Source: Cognaticolwellia aestuarii
GTDB lineage: Bacteria; Pseudomonadota; Gammaproteobacteria; Enterobacterales; Alteromonadaceae
NCBI RefSeq assembly: GCF_002000025.1
Contig: NZ_MUZV01000001.1
Location: forward strand, 1-64,000
DNA: 64,000 nt
Direction of reading: 5' to 3'
A model generated the notes under the pieces. The model ran no database searches. It had not been told where the DNA came from and was given only the letters and a program-made list of their open reading frames with translations. Positions 8,980 to 17,604 of the stretch are shown here, in pieces (within the stretch, counting starts at the first letter, position 1; every line of letters begins with the position of its first letter). The translations under genes were made by a program, and so were the position numbers.

Positions 8980-9086
8980 CGCGCTAGAGAAAAACAATAA
9001 TAAAAATAAAGAAATAAATAAAAAGAAGCTAGTTTACTAGACCACACAGCGAGCATTTCAAGCCTTACTTCGGTAAGGCTTTTTTA
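8980..9086 (+). ncRNA. Candidate small RNA, about 105 nt
   Basis: A transcript from the 8945-8973 promoter would begin near 8980 and stop at the terminator at 9061-9086. It contains no ATG ORF. Its 5' half is an A-rich single-stranded run (about 8988-9028) with repeated A-A-N steps, as expected for Hfq distal-face binding. A short hairpin CTAG-TTTA-CTAG and the terminator stem follow. It does not resemble tmRNA, 6S, RNase P RNA or a tRNA. Alternatively it is a stable-RNA operon that has lost its genes. Confidence 0.55.
9061..9086 (+). terminator. Rho-independent terminator of the candidate small RNA
   Basis: Perfect stem AGCCTTAC (9061-9068) / GTAAGGCT (9073-9080) closed by a TTCG tetraloop and followed by TTTTTA. 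No coding gene precedes it on this strand for several kilobases. Confidence 0.9.
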
Positions 9087-9421
9087 TTGCCTAAAATAAA
9101 ACTAAATAAGCCAATCAGCGGCCTGAGAGTGACCTTAAATGACTTGATATAAATAGCCCTGATGCTCTTAAATGATAAAACTCATATGAAATGCATGAAA
9201 GCTCTGCATATTAATGCCGCGGTATGCTTCTTCTGACAAAGACTTCGCTTCATTAACATCAGTGCGCAAAGGCGATGGCCAGTTGTCGCAGTCTCAGTAA
9301 AGTTATTTTAGTTAAACTACCTTAGGCCTGAGCAGAATTGCACGGCTGAACGTAAGCAGCTACTAAGCTGAAATAGCGAATGCCATACCAAACTGTCATT
9401 TCTAGCTAACAGGAGTTCAAT
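9087..9421. other. Intergenic region between the small RNA and the mini-ORF
   Basis: About 335 bases without a credible gene. It presumably holds the promoter of the 9422-10403 unit. No clear operator or repeat was found. Confidence 0.35.
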
Positions 9422-9550
9422 GTGAAGGTATTATGGTTATTAAGGGCCTATGGCATTTATAATGCATTTAAGTATATTATCTCAATAGTTATCCTATCAA
9501 TTGAGGTGGCAACAATAGGCCAAATAAAGTTTAACAATAGAGTGAATTAA
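9422..9550 (+). CDS. Small hydrophobic protein, 42 residues
   Basis: A GTG start at 9422 is preceded by CAGGAG with ideal spacing. The product MKVLWLLRAYGIYNAFKYII... has one hydrophobic stretch (about 18-34). The stop is 13 bases before the next gene, so the two are probably co-transcribed. It may be a real membrane mini-protein or a translated leader; there is no recognised family. Support is the ribosome site and position only. Confidence 0.5.
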   Translation: MKVLWLLRAYGIYNAFKYIISIVILSIEVATIGQIKFNNRVN

Positions 9551-9563
9551 CAAGAGTAGACAT

Positions 9564-10403
9564 ATGATATCTGCCCCAACACTAAACCGATTTAGTAAAA
9601 TAGCATTTTTGTTATGGCTTTTTGCTTTAGGGCAAAGCCTAATGGCCATGCTAGGTATTTTTACGATTAATCAAAGTGGCACCGAACGAGTGATTTTTGG
9701 CATGATTGAATTGCTCACTATGCTACTATTGATTTTAAACGCTGTTGCTATCCGTAATTTTATCGCTAAGCAAAATAGCACTAGTGCACATTTTTTCAGT
9801 AAAGTTTGCCTATATTCACTGCTCTTTTGTGCCGCTGGTGATATTGTTAATAGAAACTTTCCACAATTATTTTATCAATACGACGAAGTAATTCAGCACA
9901 GTTACTTAGCTGATTCAGTATTGTTTTTCTTTCCTGGCTATTTGATGCTAGTGATCGCCATTGCTTATTTAGCGATTAAAAATGGCTTCTCAAAAAAATT
10001 ACTTATGATAAGTAGCTTGCTAGTAATGATTATTGCGTTAGCCACCTACCAAGATATGCATTTACCGACAACCAACATTTTTTTTACGTTGATAACCGCC
10101 TCCTATTCTGTCTTGGTCAGTATTTTAGCGCTATCAGCTATTTGGTTAATAAGCGCATTTAGACAACGAAAAATACCCACTCGGCTTTGGTGGGCAGCTG
10201 CCGGATTAGTGTTGGCAATGATTGCAGATGCTTTAATTGGTAAGTTTTGGATTTTTGGCGCCAATGGCCAAGGTTATTTTCCGCTAATCAGTCATCTCAA
10301 TTGGATTATTTACTTCGGTTCGCAAGCCTTGATTCAACAGCTTCCTATCGCGTTATTACAGATAAAAGCTGAATTATCCCTTGAGCCGATGACAAGCAAT
10401 TAA
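9564..10403 (+). CDS. Multi-pass membrane protein, possibly YhhN/lysoplasmalogenase-like
   Basis: 279 residues with seven or eight hydrophobic segments covering most of the protein. The spacing of helices, the acidic residue within a transmembrane segment (FCAAGDIV) and the late ADALIG and YFGSQALIQQLP blocks recall YhhN-family membrane proteins, which cleave the vinyl-ether bond of lysoplasmalogens. The match is by impression and weak. It follows a 42-residue hydrophobic ORF and ends at a bidirectional terminator shared with the FKBP gene. Confidence 0.75.
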   Translation: MISAPTLNRFSKIAFLLWLFALGQSLMAMLGIFTINQSGTERVIFGMIELLTMLLLILNAVAIRNFIAKQNSTSAHFFSKVCLYSLLFCAAGDIVNRNFPQLFYQYDEVIQHSYLADSVLFFFPGYLMLVIAIAYLAIKNGFSKKLLMISSLLVMIIALATYQDMHLPTTNIFFTLITASYSVLVSILALSAIWLISAFRQRKIPTRLWWAAAGLVLAMIADALIGKFWIFGANGQGYFPLISHLNWIIYFGSQALIQQLPIALLQIKAELSLEPMTSN

Positions 10404-10440
10404 ATTACAGTGGTTAGATGTTATGTTCTAACTAAAAATA

Positions 10441-10467
10441 AAAAACCAACCTCGCGGTTGGTTTTTT
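10441..10467. terminator. Bidirectional rho-independent terminator
   Basis: AAAAACCAACC (10441-10451), loop TCGC, GGTTGGTTTTTT (10456-10467). The A-run on the left and T-run on the right let it serve both the rightward membrane-protein gene and the leftward FKBP gene. Confidence 0.9.
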
Positions 10468-10490
10468 AACGATTAAAGATAAATACCTTA

Positions 10491-11249
10491 TTATTGGTCG
10501 CCAACTTGTGGTGCCGCTTCAGGCTTAACAATTTCTAGTAATTCAATTTCAAATTCAAGTACTGAATTACCTGGAACCTGTGGTGGTTTGCCATTAGGTC
10601 CGTAAGCAAGATCTGAAGGAATAGTAAATTTATACTTAGAGCCTACAGACATTAATTGTACGCTTTCAGTCCAGCCTGGAATAACACCATTAAGAGGAAA
10701 TACTGCTGGTTGATTACGATCATATGAGCTGTCAAATTGCTCACCGTTTATAAAAGTACCTTTATAGTGAACTTTAACCGTGTCAGTTGCTACCGGCTTT
10801 TCGCCTTCAGCGGCTTTTAATACTACGTACTGAATACCAGACTCAGTCACTTGTACGCCATCTTTTTTAGCGTTTTCTTCTAAGAACTTTTGACCTTCGG
10901 CTAAGCTTGCTTCTGCGCTAGCTAATGCTTGCTCTCTTTGCTTTGCTTTCATTGCTTGATCTAAATTCATCAACAAAGCTTGAATGTCTTCTTTTTCAAT
11001 TTGTGACTTACCTGCCATGCTATCAGTAAAGCCACGAATGATAATTGATTTGTCTAGCGATAAACCTACTTTATCGTGCTCTTCTAAGTTGCGCTCCATG
11101 TACATACCAATTGAAGCGCCTAGACCATAGGCTTGCTTTTGTATTTCGGTATCAAGGGCAATAGCTTTTTCTTCTTGTGTAGCTGACTCTTGACAACCCA
11201 TAACTGACAATAAAGCAATAGCGACTAAAGTCGGTTTAAAAAATTTCAT
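10491..11249 (-). CDS. FKBP-type peptidyl-prolyl isomerase lipoprotein (FkpA/Mip-like)
   Basis: 252 residues. A lipoprotein signal with lipobox VMGC (Cys19) is followed by an N-terminal dimerisation domain with a long helix (about 80-130) and a C-terminal FKBP domain (about 140-245). The domain shows VHYKGTFINGEQFDSS, FPLNGVIPGWTE and YGPNG. It should catalyse proline cis/trans isomerisation and act as a chaperone in the envelope. As in E. coli, where fkpA is next to slyX, slyX lies close by, here across a WD40 gene. fkpA itself is periplasmic, so the lipid anchor brings it closer to Mip. Confidence 0.92.
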   Translation of the reverse strand: MKFFKPTLVAIALLSVMGCQESATQEEKAIALDTEIQKQAYGLGASIGMYMERNLEEHDKVGLSLDKSIIIRGFTDSMAGKSQIEKEDIQALLMNLDQAMKAKQREQALASAEASLAEGQKFLEENAKKDGVQVTESGIQYVVLKAAEGEKPVATDTVKVHYKGTFINGEQFDSSYDRNQPAVFPLNGVIPGWTESVQLMSVGSKYKFTIPSDLAYGPNGKPPQVPGNSVLEFEIELLEIVKPEAAPQVGDQ

Positions 11250-11342
11250 TTACATCTCCGTTTTACTACTCAGTTGGAAATTCCCGCTAAGTCATTTAAA
11301 TATGTGTGAATTGTGAAACAATGCGGCTTATACTAACGATAA

Positions 11343-12365
11343 ATGCCTCAAGAAAAAAGTATTAATATTTTGCTGAACTGTAACTTAAAATTTCTGAAAT
11401 ACAATATAGTGCTTTTATTAGCCTTACTTGCCGGCTGTCAGCCTGCAGGCCAAGCACCAGTGCAAAGGTGGCAACATGCAGCAGAAGGCGCATACGCAGC
11501 TAACATTTCTAATGATGGTAAATACAGTGTCGTTTCATCAATTCATCATGGCATAACGTTATGGGATTTAGACAACAACGCGCTTAAATATACTTGGTCT
11601 CAACAACAAAACAGCGCTGATAATTTAGTTTTAGTTGCTGATATTGCAAATAATAATAGCCATGCACTGACAGCCAATCGCAACGATTTTTCGTTATGGA
11701 ATATTGACAGTGGTCAATCGGAAGGCTTTTGGTCGATTTCTGAGTCAACTATTCGTGATGTTGCGGTATCAAATAATGGTGCTCACCTACTCATAGGCCA
11801 AGGTGATGGTAAAGTTGAACACATTACGCTTGCCACAGGCCGACGCCTAGAATTTTTAGGTCATCAAGAAAAAATTAATGCGGTAGACATGCTGCCCAAT
11901 GGTCGCATTGCCATCTCAGGCTCTAATGACTTTGTTGCTTATGTATGGGATACCTTGTCGGGACAAGTTATTTATCGTTTTAATCATCCGAGTCGCGTCA
12001 CTATGGTGGCACTTGACCCTAAAGGTCGATACGCCTTTACCGCTGACAGTAAGAAGTCAGCCAATATTTGGGACTTAAAAACCGGCAAGCTTGTGTCAAA
12101 ATTAAATTATTTCAATCGCCAAGAGGTTTTTAGTGCTGTACAGTTTTCACCTGATGGCACTAAATTATTAACCGGTGCTCCCTCTCGTAAAGTCAGTATT
12201 TGGGCTATCGCAACCGGTGATCGTCTAACGAGTTGGCGCGTTTTGCCGCGAGACGATATTAGACCCGCCGGAGCTGTTGTTTATAGTGTTGCTTTTAGGG
12301 ATAATAGCCAAGTAATTACTGAAAGCTCTTCAGGATACGCCGAATTATGGCAGGTAAATAAATAG
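11343..12365 (+). CDS. WD40-repeat lipoprotein
   Basis: 340 residues. A lipoprotein signal ends at lipobox LLAGC (about residue 32). The rest is a beta-propeller of WD40-like repeats; TLWDLD, SLWNID, YVWDTLSG, NIWDLKTGKL and SIWAIATGD mark successive blades. Such proteins are scaffolds, here on the outer face of a membrane. There is no good ribosome site before the ATG at 11343, so the start may be a later TTG or GTG. slyX overlaps its stop codon by one base, so the two are translationally coupled. Function is unknown. Confidence 0.82.
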   Translation: MPQEKSINILLNCNLKFLKYNIVLLLALLAGCQPAGQAPVQRWQHAAEGAYAANISNDGKYSVVSSIHHGITLWDLDNNALKYTWSQQQNSADNLVLVADIANNNSHALTANRNDFSLWNIDSGQSEGFWSISESTIRDVAVSNNGAHLLIGQGDGKVEHITLATGRRLEFLGHQEKINAVDMLPNGRIAISGSNDFVAYVWDTLSGQVIYRFNHPSRVTMVALDPKGRYAFTADSKKSANIWDLKTGKLVSKLNYFNRQEVFSAVQFSPDGTKLLTGAPSRKVSIWAIATGDRLTSWRVLPRDDIRPAGAVVYSVAFRDNSQVITESSSGYAELWQVNK

Positions 12366-12586
12366 TGAATACAAGTAGTGAATTGAAACAAGCGATAGAG
12401 TCGCTTGAAACTCGCAATGCATTTCAAGATGATGTTATCGAACAACTCAACCATGAGATAGCGATACATCAAAGCCAAATTGCTGAGCTTAAACATCAAC
12501 TAGCCCTGTTGGCGAATAGAATCAAAGAAAACACCCCTGCTCAACAAGGTAAAGAGGAAATAGAACCCCCTCCTCCACATTATTAA
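12365..12586 (+). CDS. slyX: SlyX family protein
   Basis: 73 residues from a GTG that shares one base with the preceding TAG stop. The protein is a short coiled coil (about 5-55) with the family's C-terminal PPPPHY ending. SlyX is a small cytoplasmic protein of unknown molecular function, usually encoded beside the FKBP isomerases fkpA and slyD; that context is kept here, but slyD is absent. No independent promoter is seen. Confidence 0.9.
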   Translation: MNTSSELKQAIESLETRNAFQDDVIEQLNHEIAIHQSQIAELKHQLALLANRIKENTPAQQGKEEIEPPPPHY

Positions 12587-12885
12587 GCAAGCATTACCGT
12601 TAAGCACTGCCTATCACATTCAAGGCAGTGCCTTAAATCATTCCTCTCAATAACACCATATTAATACCCGTAATTACATTATTTTTAATGCTGTAATCAA
12701 TTCAAGCATACCGATGAGCAATTAGCTAAGCCAGCTACTTAAAAGCTAAACGTCAAGTATTGCTTACTCAAGCTCTTACGCTAAAAATTTACTTGATTAC
12801 TCCATTCTTTCAGCAAAAACTCAGCTATTCTTAAGTTACGTTTGCTATGTTAATGATATTTAGCTGAAATTTTATTGGGTTTATC

Positions 12886-13560
12886 TTGAAAATACTGATC
12901 ATTGAAGATTCAACTTCTCTTCGAAGAAGCCTAAAAATAGGGCTATCTAACCTTGGCTTTACCGTTGATGATACGGGAGATGGCTCAGAGGGTTTAAGCA
13001 TGGCGCTTGCCGGAGATTACTCTCTACTCATTTTAGACCTAATGCTACCATCCGTTGATGGAACCGCTATTTTAAAAGCCATTCGAAAGGTTAATAAAGA
13101 CCTTCGTGTGCTTATTTTATCTGCCAGAGATTTAACTGAAGACAAAATTGAAGGCTTATTAAATGGCGCCGATGATTACCTCACTAAGCCTTTCTCTTTT
13201 GATGAGTTACATGTACGTTTATTATGCTTGATGAGACGCGGTAGCTTAAATATAGATAGCACGACTATTACTATTGGAGCATTTTGTTTAGACCTACACT
13301 TAAAGCAATTACATTGCGATGGCAAAGACGCCAACTTGACCCCCAACGAATACAAGCTAGTTGAGTGTTTATTCTCTAATCAAGGTAAAGTTATTTGCCC
13401 TGAAAAACTCAGTGAATACTTAGCGGGACAGTATGATGCTGTAGCAAAAAACTCTATTGAAGCACATTTATCAAGCACTCGAAAAAAGACCAGAGCATTG
13501 GGCTACGATTTACCGATAAAAACAAAGCGCGGTTTCGGATATTTTGTGGAAAACAACTGA
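12886..13560 (+). CDS. OmpR-family response regulator, PmrA/QseB-like
   Basis: 224 residues from a TTG start. The receiver domain (1-115) has the acidic pocket IIEDS, phospho-acceptor Asp51 in LLILDLMLP, and Lys in LTKPFSF. A C-terminal winged helix (about 130-222) ends with TKRGFGYFV. The stop overlaps the start of the kinase gene (TGATG). The linked eptA, dgkA and LTA-synthase-like genes are classic targets of PmrA-type regulators. A single CTTAAG half-site (12830-12835) lies upstream, and better CTTAAG repeats precede the envelope genes. Confidence 0.93.
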   Translation: MKILIIEDSTSLRRSLKIGLSNLGFTVDDTGDGSEGLSMALAGDYSLLILDLMLPSVDGTAILKAIRKVNKDLRVLILSARDLTEDKIEGLLNGADDYLTKPFSFDELHVRLLCLMRRGSLNIDSTTITIGAFCLDLHLKQLHCDGKDANLTPNEYKLVECLFSNQGKVICPEKLSEYLAGQYDAVAKNSIEAHLSSTRKKTRALGYDLPIKTKRGFGYFVENN

Positions 13561-14984
13561 TGTACTCTATTAAGAAAAAGCTAAGTCGTTACCTGTCGGT
13601 TTCTGTGTCAGTGTTGTTAGTGTCGATACTTTTAGCAACTGATATCAGTGTCGATACTTGGATCAGTCAAGAGTTTGATCGAGCGATGACTAATAAGTTG
13701 CACTTGTTAACGACTTTGGTAAATGAAGATAATGAAAAGGTATACTTTGATTTTGCCGATGAGTTTATGCCTGAGTTTTCTGGTGCAACTGATCCTGAGT
13801 ATTTTCAATTATGGTACGACAATAAGGTTTTTGAACGTTCAAAAACTTTAGCTTTGTTTGACGTTAATAATCTTCCGCAAATTGATCTGGTATTAAATGA
13901 GGCTAAAATTATCAATGTTACCTTACCTGATGGCCGTTCAGGACGTATGATTACAACGCAATTTATACCGCAAATAGATAGTGATATACGAGAAAAATTT
14001 ACTGAACCAGTAAACAACGTTACCAAACATCAAAAACCTATGATGCTAGCTTATGCGGTTAGCAATGAAAGTCTAAATCAAACACTTTGGTTTGTTGATA
14101 TTATTTTTATTTTATCTTCGCTCTCAACCGTGTTTGCCGTTCACTTTATTGTTTACAAAGTAGTAGAGCGCGGCTTAATACCGCTAGATAGCCTAAATAA
14201 TGAGATTAAGTCTATCAATCTTAATTCAGATATTAATGCTATTAACACAGACAATTTACCAGAAGAATTACTGCCTGTTGCCGGGGGCATTAATCATTTC
14301 CTTAAAGAAAACAAAAAACTGTATGCCAGAGAAAAAAGAATGAGTTCTGATATTGCTCACGAGTTAAAAACCCCCATTGCAGAGCTGATCAATTTAAGCG
14401 AAGTCGCGATAAAATTTCCTGAAGACAAGCAAATATCAACCTCTTTTACCACCGATGTACTCAATATTTCCGAACGACTCAAAAGTATTGTGAGCAGTAT
14501 TTTGTTACTGCAAAAGAGTACTAATAATGCAGAACTTACAAAAAGCGCTATTACTATAACAAGTTTTATGGCGGCTATATTGCAACGGGAAAATAAAGCA
14601 AAACGTGACGTTTCGTTAATAATAGCGCCAGAAATTGATACCGTAATAACCAATGAATTTGCTCTTGAAACCGTATTAACTAATTTGCTCAGTAATGCGC
14701 TACATTACAGCCCTGCCGATAGCCAAGTGAACATATGGGTAAATTTCGATAGCAACCAAGAGCGAGTGAAATTTCGTCTTGAAAATACCAGTATTTATCA
14801 ATATACAGAGCAAGAGCTCGGACAGTTTTTTGAACCTTTATGGCAAAAAGATCAATCAAGAACCTCTTCACAACGATATGGCTTAGGGCTAGCAATAGTT
14901 AAGTCTTATTGTGAAAAAATTGATGCCGAGATAAGAATAAACCTAACGTCAAAAAATCAACTCTCTTTTACCATCATCGTATAA
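13560..14984 (+). CDS. Sensor histidine kinase, PmrB/QseC-like partner
   Basis: 474 residues. TM1 (about 12-28) and TM2 (about 176-200) bracket a periplasmic sensor of about 150 residues. No strong HAMP domain was recognised in the linker. The H-box SSDIAHELKTP places the phospho-acceptor at His267. N-box VLTNLLSNALHYSP and G-box YGLGLAIVKSY follow. Translation is coupled to the response regulator by a one-base overlap. The sensor lacks an obvious ExxE iron motif like PmrB's, so the stimulus cannot be named. Confidence 0.92.
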   Translation: MYSIKKKLSRYLSVSVSVLLVSILLATDISVDTWISQEFDRAMTNKLHLLTTLVNEDNEKVYFDFADEFMPEFSGATDPEYFQLWYDNKVFERSKTLALFDVNNLPQIDLVLNEAKIINVTLPDGRSGRMITTQFIPQIDSDIREKFTEPVNNVTKHQKPMMLAYAVSNESLNQTLWFVDIIFILSSLSTVFAVHFIVYKVVERGLIPLDSLNNEIKSINLNSDINAINTDNLPEELLPVAGGINHFLKENKKLYAREKRMSSDIAHELKTPIAELINLSEVAIKFPEDKQISTSFTTDVLNISERLKSIVSSILLLQKSTNNAELTKSAITITSFMAAILQRENKAKRDVSLIIAPEIDTVITNEFALETVLTNLLSNALHYSPADSQVNIWVNFDSNQERVKFRLENTSIYQYTEQELGQFFEPLWQKDQSRTSSQRYGLGLAIVKSYCEKIDAEIRINLTSKNQLSFTIIV

Positions 14985-15299
14985 TCAAGCCTCGCGATAC
15001 TTATCTGATAGCAGTAAAGCCAACTTTTTAATACTAGCGCTTTAATAAATTAAAATAGCATAGTAAAAGCCTTATCACTTTATCTACAACACTAGATGTT
15101 AAGGATTAGCTCAGCTTTCTCCTACCTATGCTTTACCCTAGTTTGTATGTTTTATCAGACATTTCTTGTTTACTTATAAATATTGTAACTCGTTATCTTA
15201 AGTAAATTATCAAGCAAATTTAGGTGACTTATCAGTTTATACTAAGCCAATCTTAAGCTAGCTTCAATAACATAGAAACACTTACATAAAGGTGTTTTT
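14985..15299. other. Promoter region of the eptA unit
   Basis: 315 bases without a gene. It contains two CTTAAG motifs: one at about 15198 followed by a poor second half, and the better-placed pair at 15252-15268 just upstream of the 61-residue ORF. Confidence 0.45.
15252..15268 (+). promoter_or_regulatory. Putative PmrA-type box upstream of eptA unit
   Basis: CTTAAG (15252-15257), five bases, TTCAAT (15263-15268): two half-sites with an 11 bp period, one mismatch from YTTAAK-N5-YTTAAK. The TAACAT that follows could be a -10. It lies about 30 bases before the first start codon of the unit. Confidence 0.5.
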
Positions 15300-15485
15300 A
15301 TGACAATGACATTTTATCAAATAGCGGCCAACACAGCGCTGAATGCTATCTACTTTTCAAACCAAGCTAACATATTACAACCAGCAACAATTAGGCAATT
15401 AAAGCGCGGTTTACCTACAGACATGCTCTGCCATGTAGCACTAATCACGATAAGCTCAATGTTACTAGTGAGTGAGCCAGCATGA
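15300..15485 (+). CDS. 61-residue ORF translationally coupled to eptA
   Basis: ATG at 15300 with AAAGGTG about 6 bases upstream. The stop overlaps the eptA start in an ATGA. The product has a hydrophobic C-terminal third (MLCHVALITISSMLLVSE) and no signal peptide or known motif. Its position as first cistron behind the PmrA-type box and its overlap argue for real translation. It may be a leader that couples ribosome loading to eptA or a small membrane protein. No family was recognised. Confidence 0.6.
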   Translation: MTMTFYQIAANTALNAIYFSNQANILQPATIRQLKRGLPTDMLCHVALITISSMLLVSEPA

Positions 15486-17170
15486 GAAAAATATTCCGCT
15501 TTATTCGCGAGCAAAGCCTAACGCCAAATCAGCTGTTAGTTATAACATGTAGCTATTTAGCGCTGATATTGAATTTACCCTTTCTTACTCGGGCATCTTC
15601 AGCGATTGCGGCACTCGAAAACTACAATGTATTATTCTTGGCTTCTTTGCCGTTTTTTCTTTTCAGTTTAATGCTGCTGTTACAAGGTTTACTTGCCTTT
15701 AGGTGGATAACAAAACCCATATTAATACTAACAGTACTCGTATCAGCACTGATATTCTATGCCACTGTAACTTATGGTATTGTGTTTGATTATGGCATGG
15801 TACAAAACAGCTTTGAAACCGATACTGCAGAAGCATTAAGTTATATAAACGTTTACGCTTTAGGCTTTTTTATTATTTTTGCTATCATTCCTTGCTGGCT
15901 TATTTATTCTGTAAAGCTAACTTATCAACCGTTTTTAAAAGAATTGCTTAGCCGCTTAAAATTACTCAGCGCCAGCTTTGGATTCGCCTTTCTAGTCGCC
16001 AGTGTATTTTATTCTAACTATGCTTCTGTTGGCCGTAATAATAAAGATATTGCTAGCTATATTATTCCTTATAAAATGGTTGATTCTTCGTATAAATACA
16101 TCAGAAATCACTATTTCTATCCACCATTAAAATTTCAAGTTTTAGACACAGCACCATCGATTGTTCGCGCAAATAATAAAAAACATGTGACGGTTATGGT
16201 ATTAGGAGAAACTGCTCGAGCAATGAGTTTCTCACTCAATGGCTACCCTAAAAACACGAATCAATATACGGAAAAACAAGGTGTGGTATCCTTTTCAAAT
16301 ATGAGCTCTTGCGGAACAGCCACAGCGGTTTCCGTGCCTTGCATGTTTTCACGGTTGGACAAACGTAATTATGATAAACGTATCGCAACAGCCCAACAAA
16401 ATGTCGTTGATATTATTCATTTAGCGGGTGCTGATGTTTTGTGGATAAGTAATAATAATGGCAGCTGTAAAGGCGTTTGTACTCGAGTTAAAAGCGAGCA
16501 AGTGGCAACCGACACCTCAAATCCATTATGCGACGGTGAATATTGTTACGATGAAGCCCTACTAAAGCCTTTAAGAGCTAAGCTAAAAAACCTGACTCAT
16601 GAAAATACTTTAATTGTGCTACATATGATTGGCTCGCATGGCCCTACTTACTTTAAACGCTACCCTAAAAACCAAAGAGTTTTTACCCCTGACTGTCAGC
16701 GAAGCGATATACAAAATTGCACACAAGAAGAGCTGGTGAATACTTACGATAACACCATTGCCTATACCGATTTTGTGCTGTCAAAAGTCATCAATGAGAT
16801 GGCAACGTTAGCCGAAGAACAAGCGATGGAAACCTCAGTATTGTATGTTTCAGATCATGGTGAGTCTTTAGGAGAAAAAGGGGTTTATTTACATGGTCTG
16901 CCATACGCATTTTCTCCTGAAGAGCAAACACATATTCCAATGATTTATTGGAATGATAAACAGCAAACTGACTTTAGCTTGAGTTGTCTCGCCCAAATGT
17001 CAGGTGCGCCGTTAAGTCATGATAATGTTTTTGATACATTACTCAGTATTATGTCAATTCAGTCGACAGCTTATATTAATGACAAAGATTCATTTATCCA
17101 CTGTAAATCGCTATCGGCAATTGCTCGAACCACGACAGTTAATCAACAACATTTAGAGGCTATAAACTAG
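15482..17170 (+). CDS. eptA: Phosphoethanolamine-lipid A transferase EptA
   Basis: 562 residues. Five N-terminal transmembrane helices (to about 180) anchor a periplasmic alkaline-phosphatase-fold domain. The enzyme moves phosphoethanolamine from phosphatidylethanolamine onto lipid A phosphates and lowers cationic peptide binding. Motifs: GETARA (metal-binding Glu), SSCGTATAVSVPCMFS with Thr279 as predicted nucleophile, VSDHGES, and paired cysteines for disulfides. It overlaps the 61-residue ORF upstream and dgkA downstream, so it is an operon. dgkA recycles the diacylglycerol that this reaction releases. Confidence 0.95.
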   Translation: MRKIFRFIREQSLTPNQLLVITCSYLALILNLPFLTRASSAIAALENYNVLFLASLPFFLFSLMLLLQGLLAFRWITKPILILTVLVSALIFYATVTYGIVFDYGMVQNSFETDTAEALSYINVYALGFFIIFAIIPCWLIYSVKLTYQPFLKELLSRLKLLSASFGFAFLVASVFYSNYASVGRNNKDIASYIIPYKMVDSSYKYIRNHYFYPPLKFQVLDTAPSIVRANNKKHVTVMVLGETARAMSFSLNGYPKNTNQYTEKQGVVSFSNMSSCGTATAVSVPCMFSRLDKRNYDKRIATAQQNVVDIIHLAGADVLWISNNNGSCKGVCTRVKSEQVATDTSNPLCDGEYCYDEALLKPLRAKLKNLTHENTLIVLHMIGSHGPTYFKRYPKNQRVFTPDCQRSDIQNCTQEELVNTYDNTIAYTDFVLSKVINEMATLAEEQAMETSVLYVSDHGESLGEKGVYLHGLPYAFSPEEQTHIPMIYWNDKQQTDFSLSCLAQMSGAPLSHDNVFDTLLSIMSIQSTAYINDKDSFIHCKSLSAIARTTTVNQQHLEAIN

Positions 17171-17535
17171 TGTTTAACAATAAAGATAAACCCAAAGGAC
17201 TAAAACGTATTTATCTAGCTTCGCTAAATTCTTTTCGGGCATTTAAATGGCTGTATCAAAATGAGTCCGCATTTAAACAAGAGTTACTGTTACTTTTTTT
17301 ATCAGTTCCGGTTAGCTTTCTCTTTAATATTAGTGCCGCAGAACAGGTAGTACTTGTGCTGGCAATTGTATTTATTATTTTTACCGAAGTGCTCAATACG
17401 GCAATTGAGGCTGTGGTTGATCGGGTAGGACTTGAGATACACCCTTTGTCGGGATTAGCAAAAGACTTGGGCTCTGCTGCCGTATTAATCAGCATGATAA
17501 TTGCCATTATCATATGGCTGGTTATATTATGTTAA
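17170..17535 (+). CDS. dgkA: Diacylglycerol kinase DgkA
   Basis: 121 residues from a GTG that overlaps the eptA stop by one base. It is the small integral-membrane kinase with three helices that phosphorylates diacylglycerol to phosphatidic acid. The signature EVLNTAIEAVVDRVG matches the family's catalytic block. Its coupling to eptA makes biochemical sense, because EptA releases diacylglycerol when it uses phosphatidylethanolamine. Confidence 0.95.
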   Translation: MFNNKDKPKGLKRIYLASLNSFRAFKWLYQNESAFKQELLLLFLSVPVSFLFNISAAEQVVLVLAIVFIIFTEVLNTAIEAVVDRVGLEIHPLSGLAKDLGSAAVLISMIIAIIIWLVILC

Positions 17536-17566
17536 TAACCTTCTTAGCAGCTTTATTTCAGTTTAA

Positions 17567-17583
17567 CTTAAGTAAGTCTTAAG
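17567..17583 (+). promoter_or_regulatory. Perfect PmrA-type box CTTAAG-N5-CTTAAG
   Basis: CTTAAG (17567-17572), TAAGT, CTTAAG (17578-17583) is an exact 6-5-6 direct repeat with an 11 bp period, the form bound by PmrA-type regulators. A T-rich -10-like stretch (about 17588-17594) follows at a distance suited to an activator overlapping -35. It lies 22 bases before the start of the LTA-synthase-like gene, so that gene has its own regulated promoter. Confidence 0.7.
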
Positions 17584-17604
17584 CTTGATTATTTAAGGTA
17601 AGCA

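Noticed and set aside
12819-12846. Autoregulatory PmrA box before the first response regulator
   Set aside because: Only one CTTAAG half-site (12830-12835) is good; neither neighbour at an 11 bp period matches well.
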